Shown here one piece after another: positions 34,077 through 44,900 of a stretch of 64,000 nucleotides of DNA (within the stretch, counting starts at the first letter, position 1; each line of letters starts with the position of its first letter). The position numbers and the translations under genes are program-made. The stretch is from the NCBI GenBank assembly GCA_032718475.1, contig JAUCBJ010004884.1, positions 1 through 64,000 on the forward strand, given 5' to 3'. The notes under the pieces were generated by a model, which saw only the letters and a program-made list of their open reading frames with translations, did not search any database and had not been told where the DNA came from. Source of the DNA: Nemertoderma westbladi. Lineage: Eukaryota > Xenacoelomorpha > Nemertodermatida > Nemertodermatidae.

Positions 34077-35252
34077 AGAAACAGGTACGACGGATCACTT
34101 ACCAACTTTTCTACTGATACACTTGACCATAACATCCTAAAAATCCTTTAAATTAGATTGTTACGGAGTACGTGGTACTCAGTTAAACCTTTTCAAGGAT
34201 TATCTGAGAAATCGACTCCAGTACGTATCTCTAGGCTCTTCTGTAGAATCCACCACCACTTCTATTATAGTAGGCATTCCCCAAGGCAGTCTATTGGGCC
34301 CTTTACTATTCCTACTATATTAACGATCTCCCCACCTCCTTGGATGTAACCACAGCTCTTTTTGCAGACGATACATACAACCTTGTGCCATACCATTAAA
34401 TCGATATCTTCTCTATTCAGTACGATGAACAATAACCTAAATAGGCTTTCTGATTGGCTGTCCGACAACAAGCTCACACATAAAAAAAAACTGAATACTG
34501 TATTTTTAAACATCACATCACATAAAAAAAACTGAATACTGTATTTTTACTAACAGTAAGTCTTATAACTATAACGATATGCCTTCTGTAAAAATTAATG
34601 ATGCTAAAATTAAAAATATTAATAATGCCAAATATTTAGGAGTGAGAATCGACAGTGATTTATCCTGGAAACCCCATATTAATTTAATACTCAAAAATAT
34701 TTCAATGACAAGTGGTCTAATGTATAAGTTAAGACGTCATATCTTCCCATTAGGTATATTGCGCCTGGTATTCATTGCTATCACTAATACAACCCTACAT
34801 TCATTACGCAATAACTCTGTGGGGAAATACGTTTACTTCAATACTACACCCACTTAAAACCAAAATTAATACAATTTTACGAACAATTACATTCAGCCAT
34901 TATCAGGCATCATCCACTCCACTTTACAAAAAGTTAAATATTTACCCATTGATAAACTGTATACACTCAAAGTAGCGAAAGTAATGTAGGATGTACAAAT
35001 TGTGTACATCCTACATTATGTACATATGATGTACTACACAAATGCATATCACCCTTACAAGATCTATTCCACCGTGCTTCGGATGTACACGCACACGCCA
35101 CCCGCTCGGCAAAAACTGACAAATTTTTTATTCCGAGAATATGACTGTTAGTGGGCAAAAATGCACTACAGTACCAGGGACCGATTGTGTGGAATTCAAA
35201 AAGTGACAACTTAAAAATCTACAGAATAAGCCGTTATTTAGTAGAAAGTTAA
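34077..35252 (+). pseudogene. RT and C-terminal part of the CR1/Jockey-like LINE
   Basis: Visible pieces: TDHLPTF (endonuclease end), FKDYLRNRLQYV, GIPQGSLLGPLLF (RT motif B), LFADDT (motif C), then an open stretch 34579-34857 with AKYLGVRIDSDLSWKPHI. After frame losses, DLFHRASDVHAHATRS and YQGPIVWNS near 35070-35190 match the LINE C-terminus. The N-terminal half of the RT, including motif A, is deleted between the endonuclease end and 34140. Inactive. Confidence 0.75.
34984..35016. repeat. Perfect 14-bp stem hairpin
   Basis: ATGTAGGATGTACA, loop AATTG, then the exact complement. Lies inside the LINE C-terminal pseudogene and breaks its frame, so it was probably acquired after insertion. 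Confidence 0.9.
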
Positions 35253-35270
35253 AAAAAAGTCTGCTTGAAA

Positions 35271-35715
35271 GTTTATGATTAAGCTGATTAGACTGTTAAC
35301 TATAGTAACAATTCTAACAATATACAATGCACTAGTCTTCATCAAAATGAAAAGTCGTCTTACATTTATGAGACTATTTTGAACTGTTGTTTATTACAGT
35401 CGTTGAAGTCAGTCAAAGTCACAGTCAAAGTTACATTGATTTGTCTGAACCTTTTAATCTGATATAATATGTCTCCAGAACCTGCAGCAGTACCGATTAG
35501 TATTAGCAGTACTATTATTAGTATTATTCAGTGTATTTGAGTTAAGTTTAATTAATAATTACATGCATTGCATACGATTAACCTTAGTTGCAAACCGGTG
35601 GCAGCGTATACTAGCACAAAACGTGCTATCCGTTGTCTCCGGCCGTAATCAGTAATTTGGTAATGGTACGTTAATTATTTATATTTACATATCGGAAAAA
35701 ATAAATTGAGATTGA
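35271..35715. other. Spacer before the minisatellite
   Basis: Short AGTCAAAGTCA words near 35400; no gene seen. Confidence 0.4.
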
Positions 35716-36840
35716 GGCGGTACCCTGCCGTCCTGGGAGTCAGGATAAATATATGTAAAGACGGCACTCTGCCGCCTTGGGGCTTAAGTTATAATTATAT
35801 AAAGGCAGCACTCTGCCGCCTTGGGGCTTAAGTTATAATTATATAAAGGCAGCACTCTGCCGCCATGGAGTTTAAGTTATAATTATATAAAGGCAGCACT
35901 CTGCCGCCTTGGGGCTTAAGTTATAATTATATAAAGGCAGCACTCTGCCGCCTTGGGGCTTAAGTTATAATTATATAAAGGCAGCACTCTGCCGCCTTGG
36001 GGCTTAAGTTATAATTATATAAAGGCAGCACTCTGCCGCCTTGGGGCTTAAGTTATAATTATATAAAGGCAGCACTCTGCCGCCTTGGGGCTTAAGTTAT
36101 AATTATATAAAGGCAGCACTCTGCCGCCTTGGGGCTTAAGTTATAATTATATAAAGGCAGCACTCTGCCTCCTTGGGGCTTAAGTTATAATTATATAAAG
36201 GCAGCACTCTGCCGCCTTGGGGCTTAAGTTATAATTATATAAAGGCAGCACTCTGCCGCCTTGGGGCTTAAGTTATAATTATATAAAGGCAGCACTCTGC
36301 CGCCTTGGGGCTTAAGTTATAATTATATAAAGGCAGCACTCTGCCGCCTTGGGGCTTAAGTTATAATTATATAAAGGCAGCACTCTGCCGCCTTGGGGCT
36401 TAAGTTATAATTATATAAAGGCAGCACTCTGCCGCCTTGGGGCTTAAGTTATAATTATATAAAGGCAGCACTCTGCCGCCTTGGGGCTTAAGTTATAATT
36501 ATATAAAGGCAGCACTCTGCCACCTTGGGGCTTAAGTTATAATTATATAAAGGCAGCACTCTGCCGCCTTGGGGCTTAAGTTATAATTATATAAAGGCAG
36601 CACTCTGCCGCCTTGGGGCTTAAGTTATAATTATATAAAGGCAGCACTCTGCCGCCTTGGGGCTTAAGTTATAATTATATAAAGGCAGCACTCTGCCGCC
36701 TTGGGGCTTAAGTTATAATTATATAAAGGCAGCACTCTGCCGCCTTGGGGCTTAAGTTATAATTATATAAAGGCAGCACTCTGCCGCCTTGGGGCTTAAG
36801 TTATAATTATATAAAGGCAGCACTCTGCCGCCTTGGGGCT
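35716..36840. repeat. 44-bp minisatellite, left part
   Basis: About 25 units of GGGGCTTAAGTTATAATTAT plus ATAAAGGCAGCACTCTGCCG plus CCTT. Each unit holds the hairpin GGCAG-CACT-CTGCC. Copies are nearly identical except the first two or three, which read GGCGGTACCCTGCCG and AGACGGCACTC. The array is cut at 36840 by the BEL/Pao element and continues at 60548. Confidence 0.97.
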
Positions 36841-37076
36841 TGTCATAAATTATACTTAGGCCATAGCTAATATCCAATATAAGATACAAGTATATTAGCT
36901 TGCCAATATTGTAAACTGTTGAAAGAAGTTGAAACATATGTTAATATTGGAGGTTTGCCGGCAGTATTGTAAAGTAAATATATATAGGTTATTCAATTTA
37001 GATAAAGATTATTATTAAAGTTTATTAGAAGTTTGTAGCTATCATTTTCCTTTCAATTTATCCACAATTCACTATA
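36841..37076 (+). repeat. 5' LTR of the outer BEL/Pao element
   Basis: 236 bp, matches 60312-60547. A TATATATAGG block near 36979 could act as the TATA box. Ends in ACTATA directly before the primer-binding site. Confidence 0.95.
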
Positions 37077-37094
37077 TGGCGCCCGATAAAAAAC
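37077..37094 (+). promoter_or_regulatory. Primer-binding site of the outer element
   Basis: TGGCGCCCGATAAAAAAC directly abuts the LTR. The first ten bases equal the well-known tRNA-Lys type site. Confidence 0.75.
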
Positions 37095-37264
37095 TCTCAA
37101 TTGCATTACTAAATTGTAATTTATTTTATAATTGAAATTAAAAGTAACTACATGTTTTCGTTCACACTGTTTGGTATCTCCCATTGGAATCGCATTATGT
37201 ACTACACGCATCATCATTCTCTGTATCTCATGACACGGATAGAAAATCATTAAAGTCTCGCATC

Positions 37265-38899
37265 ATGAACGAACCGCAACAGAAGACATCCAAAGAGACT
37301 CAAGCAACGAAAACGCCCTCAAACCAAGGGAGAGCAACTCTGATCAGTTCACGAAGTGGAGTACGTTCAGCAGCAACAAAACTAATGAAATCAATCGAAG
37401 ATATTAGCACCTACGATGATCACAACAAAAACAGTAGACTGGCGATGTTGTTGGACTACAAAGATCGACTTAACTCATTAAACGAAAAGGTATGGTCTAC
37501 CATGTCTGAAACTGAACAGGACATTGACTCAGAGGTGTGTATAGAGTATGAGTTTAAATTAACAGATATTATTACTGGTTTTAGGTTATCATTTAAGACT
37601 TCAGAACGTGATAGTAAAGTAGTATTGCCGGCAACCCCAAGTAACGATTTTGTCAGTACATCATACTCTAGTGCTGCTAATGCGTATGCAACCAGTTCAC
37701 TAATTGCTAGGGATGTTTTGCCTAAACTAAGTCATGAAACTTTTGACGGTAATCCATTGCAATTTGTCACATGGCGTGATTCATTTATTAGCTCAGTTGA
37801 AGATTCTGGTCTACCAGATATTTTAAAATTGCGACATTTGCTACAATCATTAAAAGGTAGAGCCAAGGAACTTTTTAAAAACTTCCCTATTTCCGATGCA
37901 AACTATAAAATAGCCTTGGATACATTACAACAGGAATATGGCCAAAAATATCGTATTATTCAGAGTCATATTGATGCTTTAAAGGGCATTTTTCATACTC
38001 ACGGGAACACATCCTAATTGCGTGCAGTATACAATACATGTACTACCACTATGCGTGCATTAAAAACATTAGATGTTCAACCAATTGAATACCAACGAAT
38101 CATTATTCCTGAAGTATTAAAAACGTTAGATAATGACTTATCTAAACGTTTCTTACGAAAGAAAAACAATAACATTGATTCTATTGATTGGCTCATGGAA
38201 AATATTCACGCAGAACTAGCTACTATAGAAACACTAAATGAAATAAAATACGGCATTCAAATAAATCACAGCCAAGTTCAACAAAAATCAAGCTCATATG
38301 AACCACCTGGATTGGCACCTTCAGCAGCGGCACTGGCTGTAAATGTCACAAAGCAACAACAAAACACTCACCAAAGACAATATTATTCTAGTACACAAAG
38401 GCCATCAAATTTCACAAATAAGGGTAAAGAAGTATCAAGGGGTAACACAACAACACCTAAATGCGTTTTTTGTGACCAACAACACTTTTCATCAAATTGT
38501 AATTTAATTCCCGAAGTTTCAAAACGAAAAGAATTTTTGAAGGACAAAAGGCGCTGCTTTAATTGCTTAAATGAAGGTCATAATATTCGTTATTGTTCAC
38601 GACAAAAACCGTGTTATAAGTGTCATTACATGGGGCATCATACAGCTATTTGTACATGGAAAGATAAGACATATAATAGAAGTCAACAAGGCCCAGGAAA
38701 TAATACAACAACGGGTACGGCAGCTCAAAGTAACCTAGTAGGAGTAGTCCCTTCTTACAGTGACAATGACAATTATATATTTTTACAAACCGCGAAAGTC
38801 AAATGTGCCCTCGGTGTGGAGACTTCAATAAATACACTTTTCGATCAAGGTGCTACGTTAACATTCATTAGCAGACAGTTTGTCTTATCCCGAAGATAA
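37265..38899 (+). pseudogene. Gag and start of protease, outer BEL/Pao element
   Basis: ATG at 37265 is the first methionine. The N-terminal half contains a helical region and the BEL/Pao Gag core (LPKLSHETFDGNPLQFVTWR, then LLQSLKGRAKEL). An in-frame TAA at 38015-38017 interrupts it; the same frame continues with AVYNTC and the rest of Gag. Zinc knuckles follow (CVFCDQQHFSSNC, CFNCLNEGHNIRYC, CYKCHYMGHHTAIC, 38461-38655). The aspartic protease opens with LFDQGATLTFI, where the usual D-S/T-G reads DQG, and is lost at 38879 through a deletion with frameshift. Structural protein plus maturation protease in life; inactive here. Confidence 0.85.
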
Positions 38900-39246
38900 T
38901 GACTTTAATGTTGAGTTACTCATAGGAGCAGACCAATATTGGAAGTTCGTTTCTGGTACAATCATTCGAGCGACTAACTCTGACCTTGTAGCTGTTGATA
39001 GTGGCGTAGGTTGGTTACTGTCGGGTAGTATTTACAACAAAGTACACGCTTATTCCAATCACAAAGTTACAAATTTATGTACACCAGTTACATTAACAAA
39101 TATAAGCTGCAACAATCTTCAACAGAAAAACGATGATGACATGTTGTATAAATTATTCGAAACCTACTGCGATATAGAAAGTACAGGGATACAACCAGAA
39201 GATACAGAAGAAATGTTCAAGCATATATTCACATATGAACAAGGAA
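38880..39246 (+). pseudogene. Protease tail and RT entry region, outer element, left of insertion
   Basis: Starts after the deletion in a new frame. ELLIGADQYWKFVSG and GVGWLLSGSI are the conserved end of the BEL/Pao protease region (DUF1758-type), followed by the acidic RT entry region up to EQGRY at 39246, where the inner element begins. On the far side, at 55832, the frame resumes with the LPW block that normally follows. About 80-100 codons of the protease appear to be missing before 38880. Confidence 0.85.
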
Positions 39247-39375
39247 GGTATAGAATTATATTCCCTAAATGCCGTGGATTTTCAAAATTTTATTTTTATT
39301 CGAATTAACTTTGTAAAGATTGCTTTGAGTTCTCATTCGTATTTGTTCTATCATTTGTACGCCTATTGGTCAAGT

Positions 39376-39450
39376 GGTTCAGTAGCTCAGTCGGTAGAGC
39401 GTTGGAAATTATATGTGTAGTAGGTATTGAGTTCGAATCCTAGTAAGTGC
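39376..39450 (+). other. tRNA-like sequence inside the left terminal repeat
   Basis: TAGCTCAGTCGGTAGAGC is a perfect D-arm/box A, and GAGTTCGAATCC is a box B with correct spacing. The acceptor ends do not pair and the T-stem is poor, so it is not a working tRNA. Could be a fossil SINE head or a Pol III promoter kept in the repeat. Confidence 0.7.
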
Positions 39451-39656
39451 GAATTAATTTTTGTGCAGAATTTCATCTCATTTAAATTGACCGCTACAAA
39501 TTAAATTGCATTCGTTTGTACCTAGATTAACCAATGAGACTGCAGTTATTAGATTGTATCCAATGTCGTGCAAGTTATACATTAGCTGGACCAATGGTTA
39601 TCTTTAAAAACCCAATATAATTATAGAATGTTCTCGATTGATTGCAGCACAAATTT

Positions 39657-39667
39657 GCTATATAAAG
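39657..39667 (+). promoter_or_regulatory. TATA box candidate 1 in terminal repeat
   Basis: CTATATAAAGG, followed about 25-30 bp later by TCATTAGTTATCTCATTGC, a possible initiator. Confidence 0.45.
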
Positions 39668-40881
39668 GTGCGATTTGTTCATTAGTTATCTCATTGCTCT
39701 AACTCGTTGCAATTCATTCTATTGAGTTATCTGATTTTGTTTATTCTGTCATTAGTTCTCAGATTACATTTTGTATTATTATCTGCAATAAATTCAGAAA
39801 TACCGCTATCTGCTTTTCTTTTACCATGATTCACTACGGTGAACCCAGCTAAGGGACAGGATGGCCAGCTAGAGATCGGGCCGCAGCAATGAACGGGAAC
39901 ATCACGGGAATGTAGGCAAGAGACAACCCGCAATACCATCTTGAGTTATTCGCCCATCGCCTGAAAGGTTAGACAGCGTTTGACGCCTTGCTACCTAAGT
40001 ATAAGACCAAAAGATCAAAAGGTAGAAGTAGTGACACGCTGTGAGCCTAAAATTACATCTTAGGGACTGTACTGTCTTGATTCAGGAAAAAACCACAGTA
40101 GACCTTCACATTCCTATGGGGGGGGAGAGAGAGAGCGCAGGCAGATACTAGTACGCAGATAGGACGTAGGCACACCGGTACGAAGCATACAAATTGGTAG
40201 GGTGCAGCAAACTGTACGCCTAACTCTTGCTAAGTACAGGTGTGTGTGCGACTATTTGTAGTACGACAGTGTCCATTGCATTAGAACTTGTAGGCTAGGG
40301 GGGTTGCTGTGTTTTCACCTGAATTGGGATTGTACCGTTCAGGCGGTAGGGCAGTTTACAGCTAGGCGCAAATAAATTGAGGCTATTAGGGATACTAACA
40401 TCTACCGTGTCCCCGCCAACGCCCTAATAGGAAGTTACCCGGACTACCTGGGTGACTAAAATTCTAGATAGGAGCCAGGATAGCTATTAGTAACTGTACG
40501 CCTACAGTAGTAAACTAACACATCTCTTCTTAGTATCAGGGACCTGGTACCTAAAATTGCCGAATTCTGGGCGTAGCATTAACCTTATGCCTGAATTTGA
40601 GTCCTGGAAATACGCAAGAGGGGAAGGAACCTTATCATTCGTGAGTATTGGACCTACAAGTTGAAAAATTAGAATATTCGTAAAATGCACACCGTACCCA
40701 GTAATTATATATGTGAAGGAGCAAAACTGTTTTTGACCGTTCAGAATTAACACACGCGCGTTAGAAATTTATTTACACCTCAAAATATATAAAATTAACT
40801 TTTGTCCGTACTGTGCTTTGCCCGCTAGTTAGACATCTCCAAATCTCTGCCTGTACCTAGCTAGCGTCTCTTCGCCCAAAC

Positions 40882-40890
40882 CATATAAAT
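40882..40890 (+). promoter_or_regulatory. TATA box candidate 2 in terminal repeat
   Basis: CATATAAAT followed about 38 bp later by CCGTCAGTGAGTCAG, which includes a TCAGT initiator core. This pair is closer to the internal ORFs. Confidence 0.45.
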
Positions 40891-41763
40891 CACACCGCGG
40901 CAAAGTGTACGAACCCCTTAGTCCGTCAGTGAGTCAGCCTGACTTTAGGATTCGCTGCGCGGGATTTTGTTTTATCGAAGTTTGTCTGCTCGTAGACTGT
41001 TTTCTGCCTCACCGGTTATAAGAGATCGATACTGCAATATATTCGCTTACTTAGAGTTTACTGTTTTGGTGAGAAGGTCAGATTTATGATTTGATTTACA
41101 AACTTTACAGTAAGATATTGCAGGTATTGTTACTGTCTCTTCGAATAGTAGGAATGTGTTTTACTGAACTACGGTTCGGTAGGACTAAAGTTATTTGAAA
41201 ATTTTGTATTTTGAGGTAAAAGTTTGTATTTGATTAGCTAAGTGCTAATTTTTTTTTTTTTTTTGAAATAAAATTTGATTTAAACCGCGTGTAAAATATT
41301 TTGGAATTGAATACCGGTGTTTAAAAGGGTTTAAATACCATATTGTACCGGTACAAAATTTTTTCGTAAAGTAAAACCTAACTCTTTTGTTTTTTCAGGA
41401 TTCAGAACTCATTTCTAGACTGTAACGGGAGCAAGACCGTGTTTAGCAAGTTTGGGAGATAGATAACCCAACAACTTTGGTTGGGAAAATCGCGTTTCGT
41501 CCGCAACGTTAAAAACGGAAGGGTTCACTTCACGTCCGGTTTGTATCTGGGAATCTGTTTTTCTGGAGAATTATTGGAGTGGGTGAGTTCGAAAAGTTGC
41601 ATAAATAAGTTAGGCATTACTGTATTAGTTAAAATTATTGTGGGTTCCACTGTCTCAAGTATTTATGCATTCCGTAAGATTTCTTTGTTCATTGCTGAAT
41701 TAGTCCGTATTATTGTATTTAATTTACCTTTTGATAACGCATATCGTTATCCGATTTATTTGT

Positions 41764-41889
41764 TATAAAATTGGCCGCTAGGCTAATTTTATTATATACT
41801 TATTCCGTGACATTTATTTGCTGTAAAATTGGCCGTTTAGGCTAATTTTATCCATCTGCTATAAAATCGGCCGGTAGGCTAATTTTATA
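41764..41889 (+). promoter_or_regulatory. Three tandem hairpins in the 5' leader of the inner element
   Basis: Near-identical inverted units at 41764-41792, 41823-41850 and 41860-41889: TAAAATTGGCC, short loop, GGCTAATTTTA. They end about 85 bp before the ORF1 start codon. Repeated RNA hairpins in a retroelement leader may serve packaging or translation; this is inference. Confidence 0.6.
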
Positions 41890-41972
41890 TGACTGTAATT
41901 AGTACCGTTTAGATATAAATACGGTAAACTCGATACTTTGACACTCACTTTACTTGACTTACAACTATCGAA

Positions 41973-44900
41973 ATGAGTGACAAACAAGACTATACGAAGA
42001 ATACACAAACCGACTATGACTCATGTGACGCGGATAAGTCAGCAGCGGAAGAACAACAGGGGAAGACTCGCGAGCCTACCAAACCTACACCGTGTGCGTC
42101 ACCAGTACATCCAGCGGGAGTACCGGATGCCGTAGTACGAGGCGACGGCAGGACCGAGGACTTTCTAACTGTTCCGCAACCTAGATACAGGGAAACGGAC
42201 ATGGTAAGTTCAGCAGGAAGTCAGGAAAGCGTTGTTAGGAGCGTCGGTGGATACATGGCGCATATAACCAGGAGTATTGGAGAAGGCCAACGCATATTAG
42301 ACGAGTTGACCGCTCCGATGTCTCGATTCGAGTTCTACACCCTCCAGGTTAGAGTGCAAACTAGAGTACACAAGTCCGTAGATAACCTAATTGGTCTACA
42401 AGATCTAGCTAGACAGAGACAGGACATGGATACTCAACTTAGAATCCTCGAGAAACTAATGATCGCTAGAGAGAAACTGATTCAGTTTAAGTCGACGATT
42501 AGGCAGACACAACAGGAACAAGTAGACCAGTTGTTAGGTGAGTCAGTTTCGGACGAATTATTGCAGCCCGAGGAAGAACAGGAACTGTACCGACTGGATG
42601 AACAATTGAAACATCTGACGGACCACTTACGTATGTGCGGCGAAGACGTCGGCGATTTGGAAACCGTGCCGGAATATACGAGGGAAACTTCACCCGTACG
42701 AATCGAATCGGCACCGGGAATACTGGACCAATCGTTAGTGAGTATTCGCAGCGAAATTGGCGAGATAAGTATAGTGACGTCAGAAATTTCCAGACAGCAA
42801 CAACAACATGATAGACAACAACGGGAAGATGAGGAACAAGCTCAATTGTTGACGGCACAAGCGGCGGTAGAAGAAGAAAAACTACGTGTTGCGAATGTTG
42901 CAAGAATCTCTCATCTGCAAGAACAAGCCGAGTTGGAAGCGGCCGAGATGGAAAGGTTGGAGTTGGACATCGCCCAACAAGCGGCAGCGGCCGAGTTAGC
43001 GCAACGAACGGCAGCAGCAGCGGCTGAGTTAGAGCGACAGAGGTTAGTATCAGAAGCGAGAGCCGAGATGAAAAAACGGCAAATAAAGGCTCAATCAGCT
43101 ATACGACAAGCGGAGTTCGAGGCGCAACAACAACAGACGGAACAACGCGAGAAGGAAGTTAAACTTCATTTCGAACTCGGGAAGAAGGCGAGAGAATTAG
43201 CCAACGCGAAGGAAGATCTGGATCTACAAGCCCGTGATCGATCGATGAGATCTCGAGACGGACATGACTTGGACCAGATAGAGGTAAGACATCGCCAAAT
43301 TCAGGAACGGAAGAAGGAAGGAAGCGTAGGAGCACCCGGACGGGAACGACAATTAGTAAAGGACTTGTGTCAACGATTCCCACAGGTAACTCATATGTTT
43401 GCACCGGTTACGACTAAGGAACCTGTTTCGATTGCTGGTAGTAGTAATATTTCTCCTATCCATGGTGCGACGGAACACAGGTTTGTTATTCCGGACAAGT
43501 TTACACCGCCAAGAGCAACGTCGTCGCCTATTCCGAAAGTCAAGGTAAGCAACCCGCCGATTACAGATCGTAGTAGTTTGTTGACTGGACCTGCACTACT
43601 GACGACTAAACAGGTGAGTCCACCGTCGACACCTAAACCCGTTACACACTACGCTTACCCAATGACGTTTCGACCTGCAAGGCAAGTCGATTCAGCTGTT
43701 GCTCGACCACCGGTTCAGTTTACATCGCAATCTACGACTTCGAGGAAGACTTGTGAGCCTACCGAACAACGGAGAACAGTGGATACGCGACCGGTTCAGT
43801 TTACATCGCAATCTACGACTTCGAGGAAGACTTGTGAGCCTACCGAACAATGGAGAACAGTGGATACGCGACCGGTTCAGTTTACATCGCAATCTACGAC
43901 TTCGAGGAAGACTTGTGAGCCTACCGAACAACGGAGAACAGTGGACGATATTCCGAAACGAAACGTGAGAATTCGTACGACGCAACGGACGCGAGCACGT
44001 CGACCACCATATCCAGATGATAGTAGTACTTCAAGCGAATCGGATTACCCGAAACGCGAGGTATTTAGAACAGGGGCGGCCGATGAATATAAACGCGAGC
44101 GTTCAGACAACTCCTTTGTAGACAATCCTCCACAGAATACACCAACACAGAAGGCGTTACAACCAACGGACGCAATCAGTACACAACAGTTCGCCGACAT
44201 CCTGCGACCAGTTGTTAACAAGTTGGCTCAGATCGAGGAACGTCTGGAGGAAGGTTACACCGACAGTTCGAGAAATTCCGAATTCGAACACAATAGACAC
44301 CCGAATGAACCACAAAGACCGGTACCTTCAAAACATACATCGTATCAGGGAAAAGCGCCAAGAAGGGAGAACATCAACCAGGTTACCAACCAAGGACGCG
44401 AAACTCTGAACGTTGCCGAGGAGATAGCGAAATTCGCAGCCAGGCAAGGATTGCCGGTACAACAACCACCGAAGTTTTCCGGTAGTTCAAAACACTGGCA
44501 CACATTCGTAGACTATATCGAATCTCAGATCGCCGTGTGCGCCTTTACATCACGGGAGAAGTTTAATTACCTGCTTCAAACGTTGTCAGGAGAACCTAAA
44601 CGTTTGGCAGAGACCTTCGTTGGTGTACCGGACGCCTTCGAACTAGCGTACGATCGTTTAACTTCGATATACGGAGGTACAGTCAGTATGGCCAGGTCAG
44701 TAATAGAGGAACTCTGTAAGGGAGGGGCTATTACTAAACCCGTCGACTTATTAAAACTTGCTGACGAGATAAGGAACGCTATCACTACTTTAAGATCCAT
44801 TGGACAACTTGACTACGGGAATACCCCTACAGTCCTATTAAAGATCATAGGACGACTCCACCATCGACTTCGTCGGGAGTGGAGAAAGATCGAATACCAG

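Larger units (their letters stand above)
31816..35270 (+). mobile_element. CR1/Jockey-like LINE, split by a piggyBac-like element
   Basis: Plus-strand remains in LINE order: PHD-like finger (31816), endonuclease (32180-32489), insertion (32490-34076), endonuclease end (TDHLPTF), RT motifs and the C-terminal domain to about 35252. Coding resumes in the middle of the endonuclease on both sides of the insertion. Frameshifts and deletions are frequent. Confidence 0.75.
39247..41148 (+). repeat. Left 1.9-kb terminal direct repeat of the inner element
   Basis: Contains a tRNA-like segment at 39376-39450 and two TATA-type promoters (39657 and 40883). About 15 differences from the right copy were noted by eye, including GCGTTTGACG/GCGTTCGACG and CACCGG/CACTGG, several being CpG transitions. 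Boundaries may move by up to about 10 bp because the repeat start GGTATAG also occurs in the target. Confidence 0.92.

Noticed and set aside
36752-36937. ORF across the minisatellite/LTR junction
   Set aside because: Product of the repeat unit; no start context or domain.
39376-39450. Functional tRNA gene
   Set aside because: Acceptor ends do not pair and the T-stem has mismatches; only boxes A and B are preserved, and it lies in a repeated element end.
39727-39939. 70-codon minus-strand ORF, identical in both terminal repeats
   Set aside because: Repeated only because the terminal repeats are; no domain, and it lies downstream of the TATA candidate on the opposite strand.
41481-41768. 95-codon ORF in the leader of the inner element
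   Set aside because: No recognisable domain and it does not begin with a good start; the hairpin block and ORF1 ATG follow. Could be an upstream ORF but unsupported.
43692-43985. ORFs antisense or out of frame to the 81-bp repeats
   Set aside because: Shadows of the in-frame triplication in ORF1.
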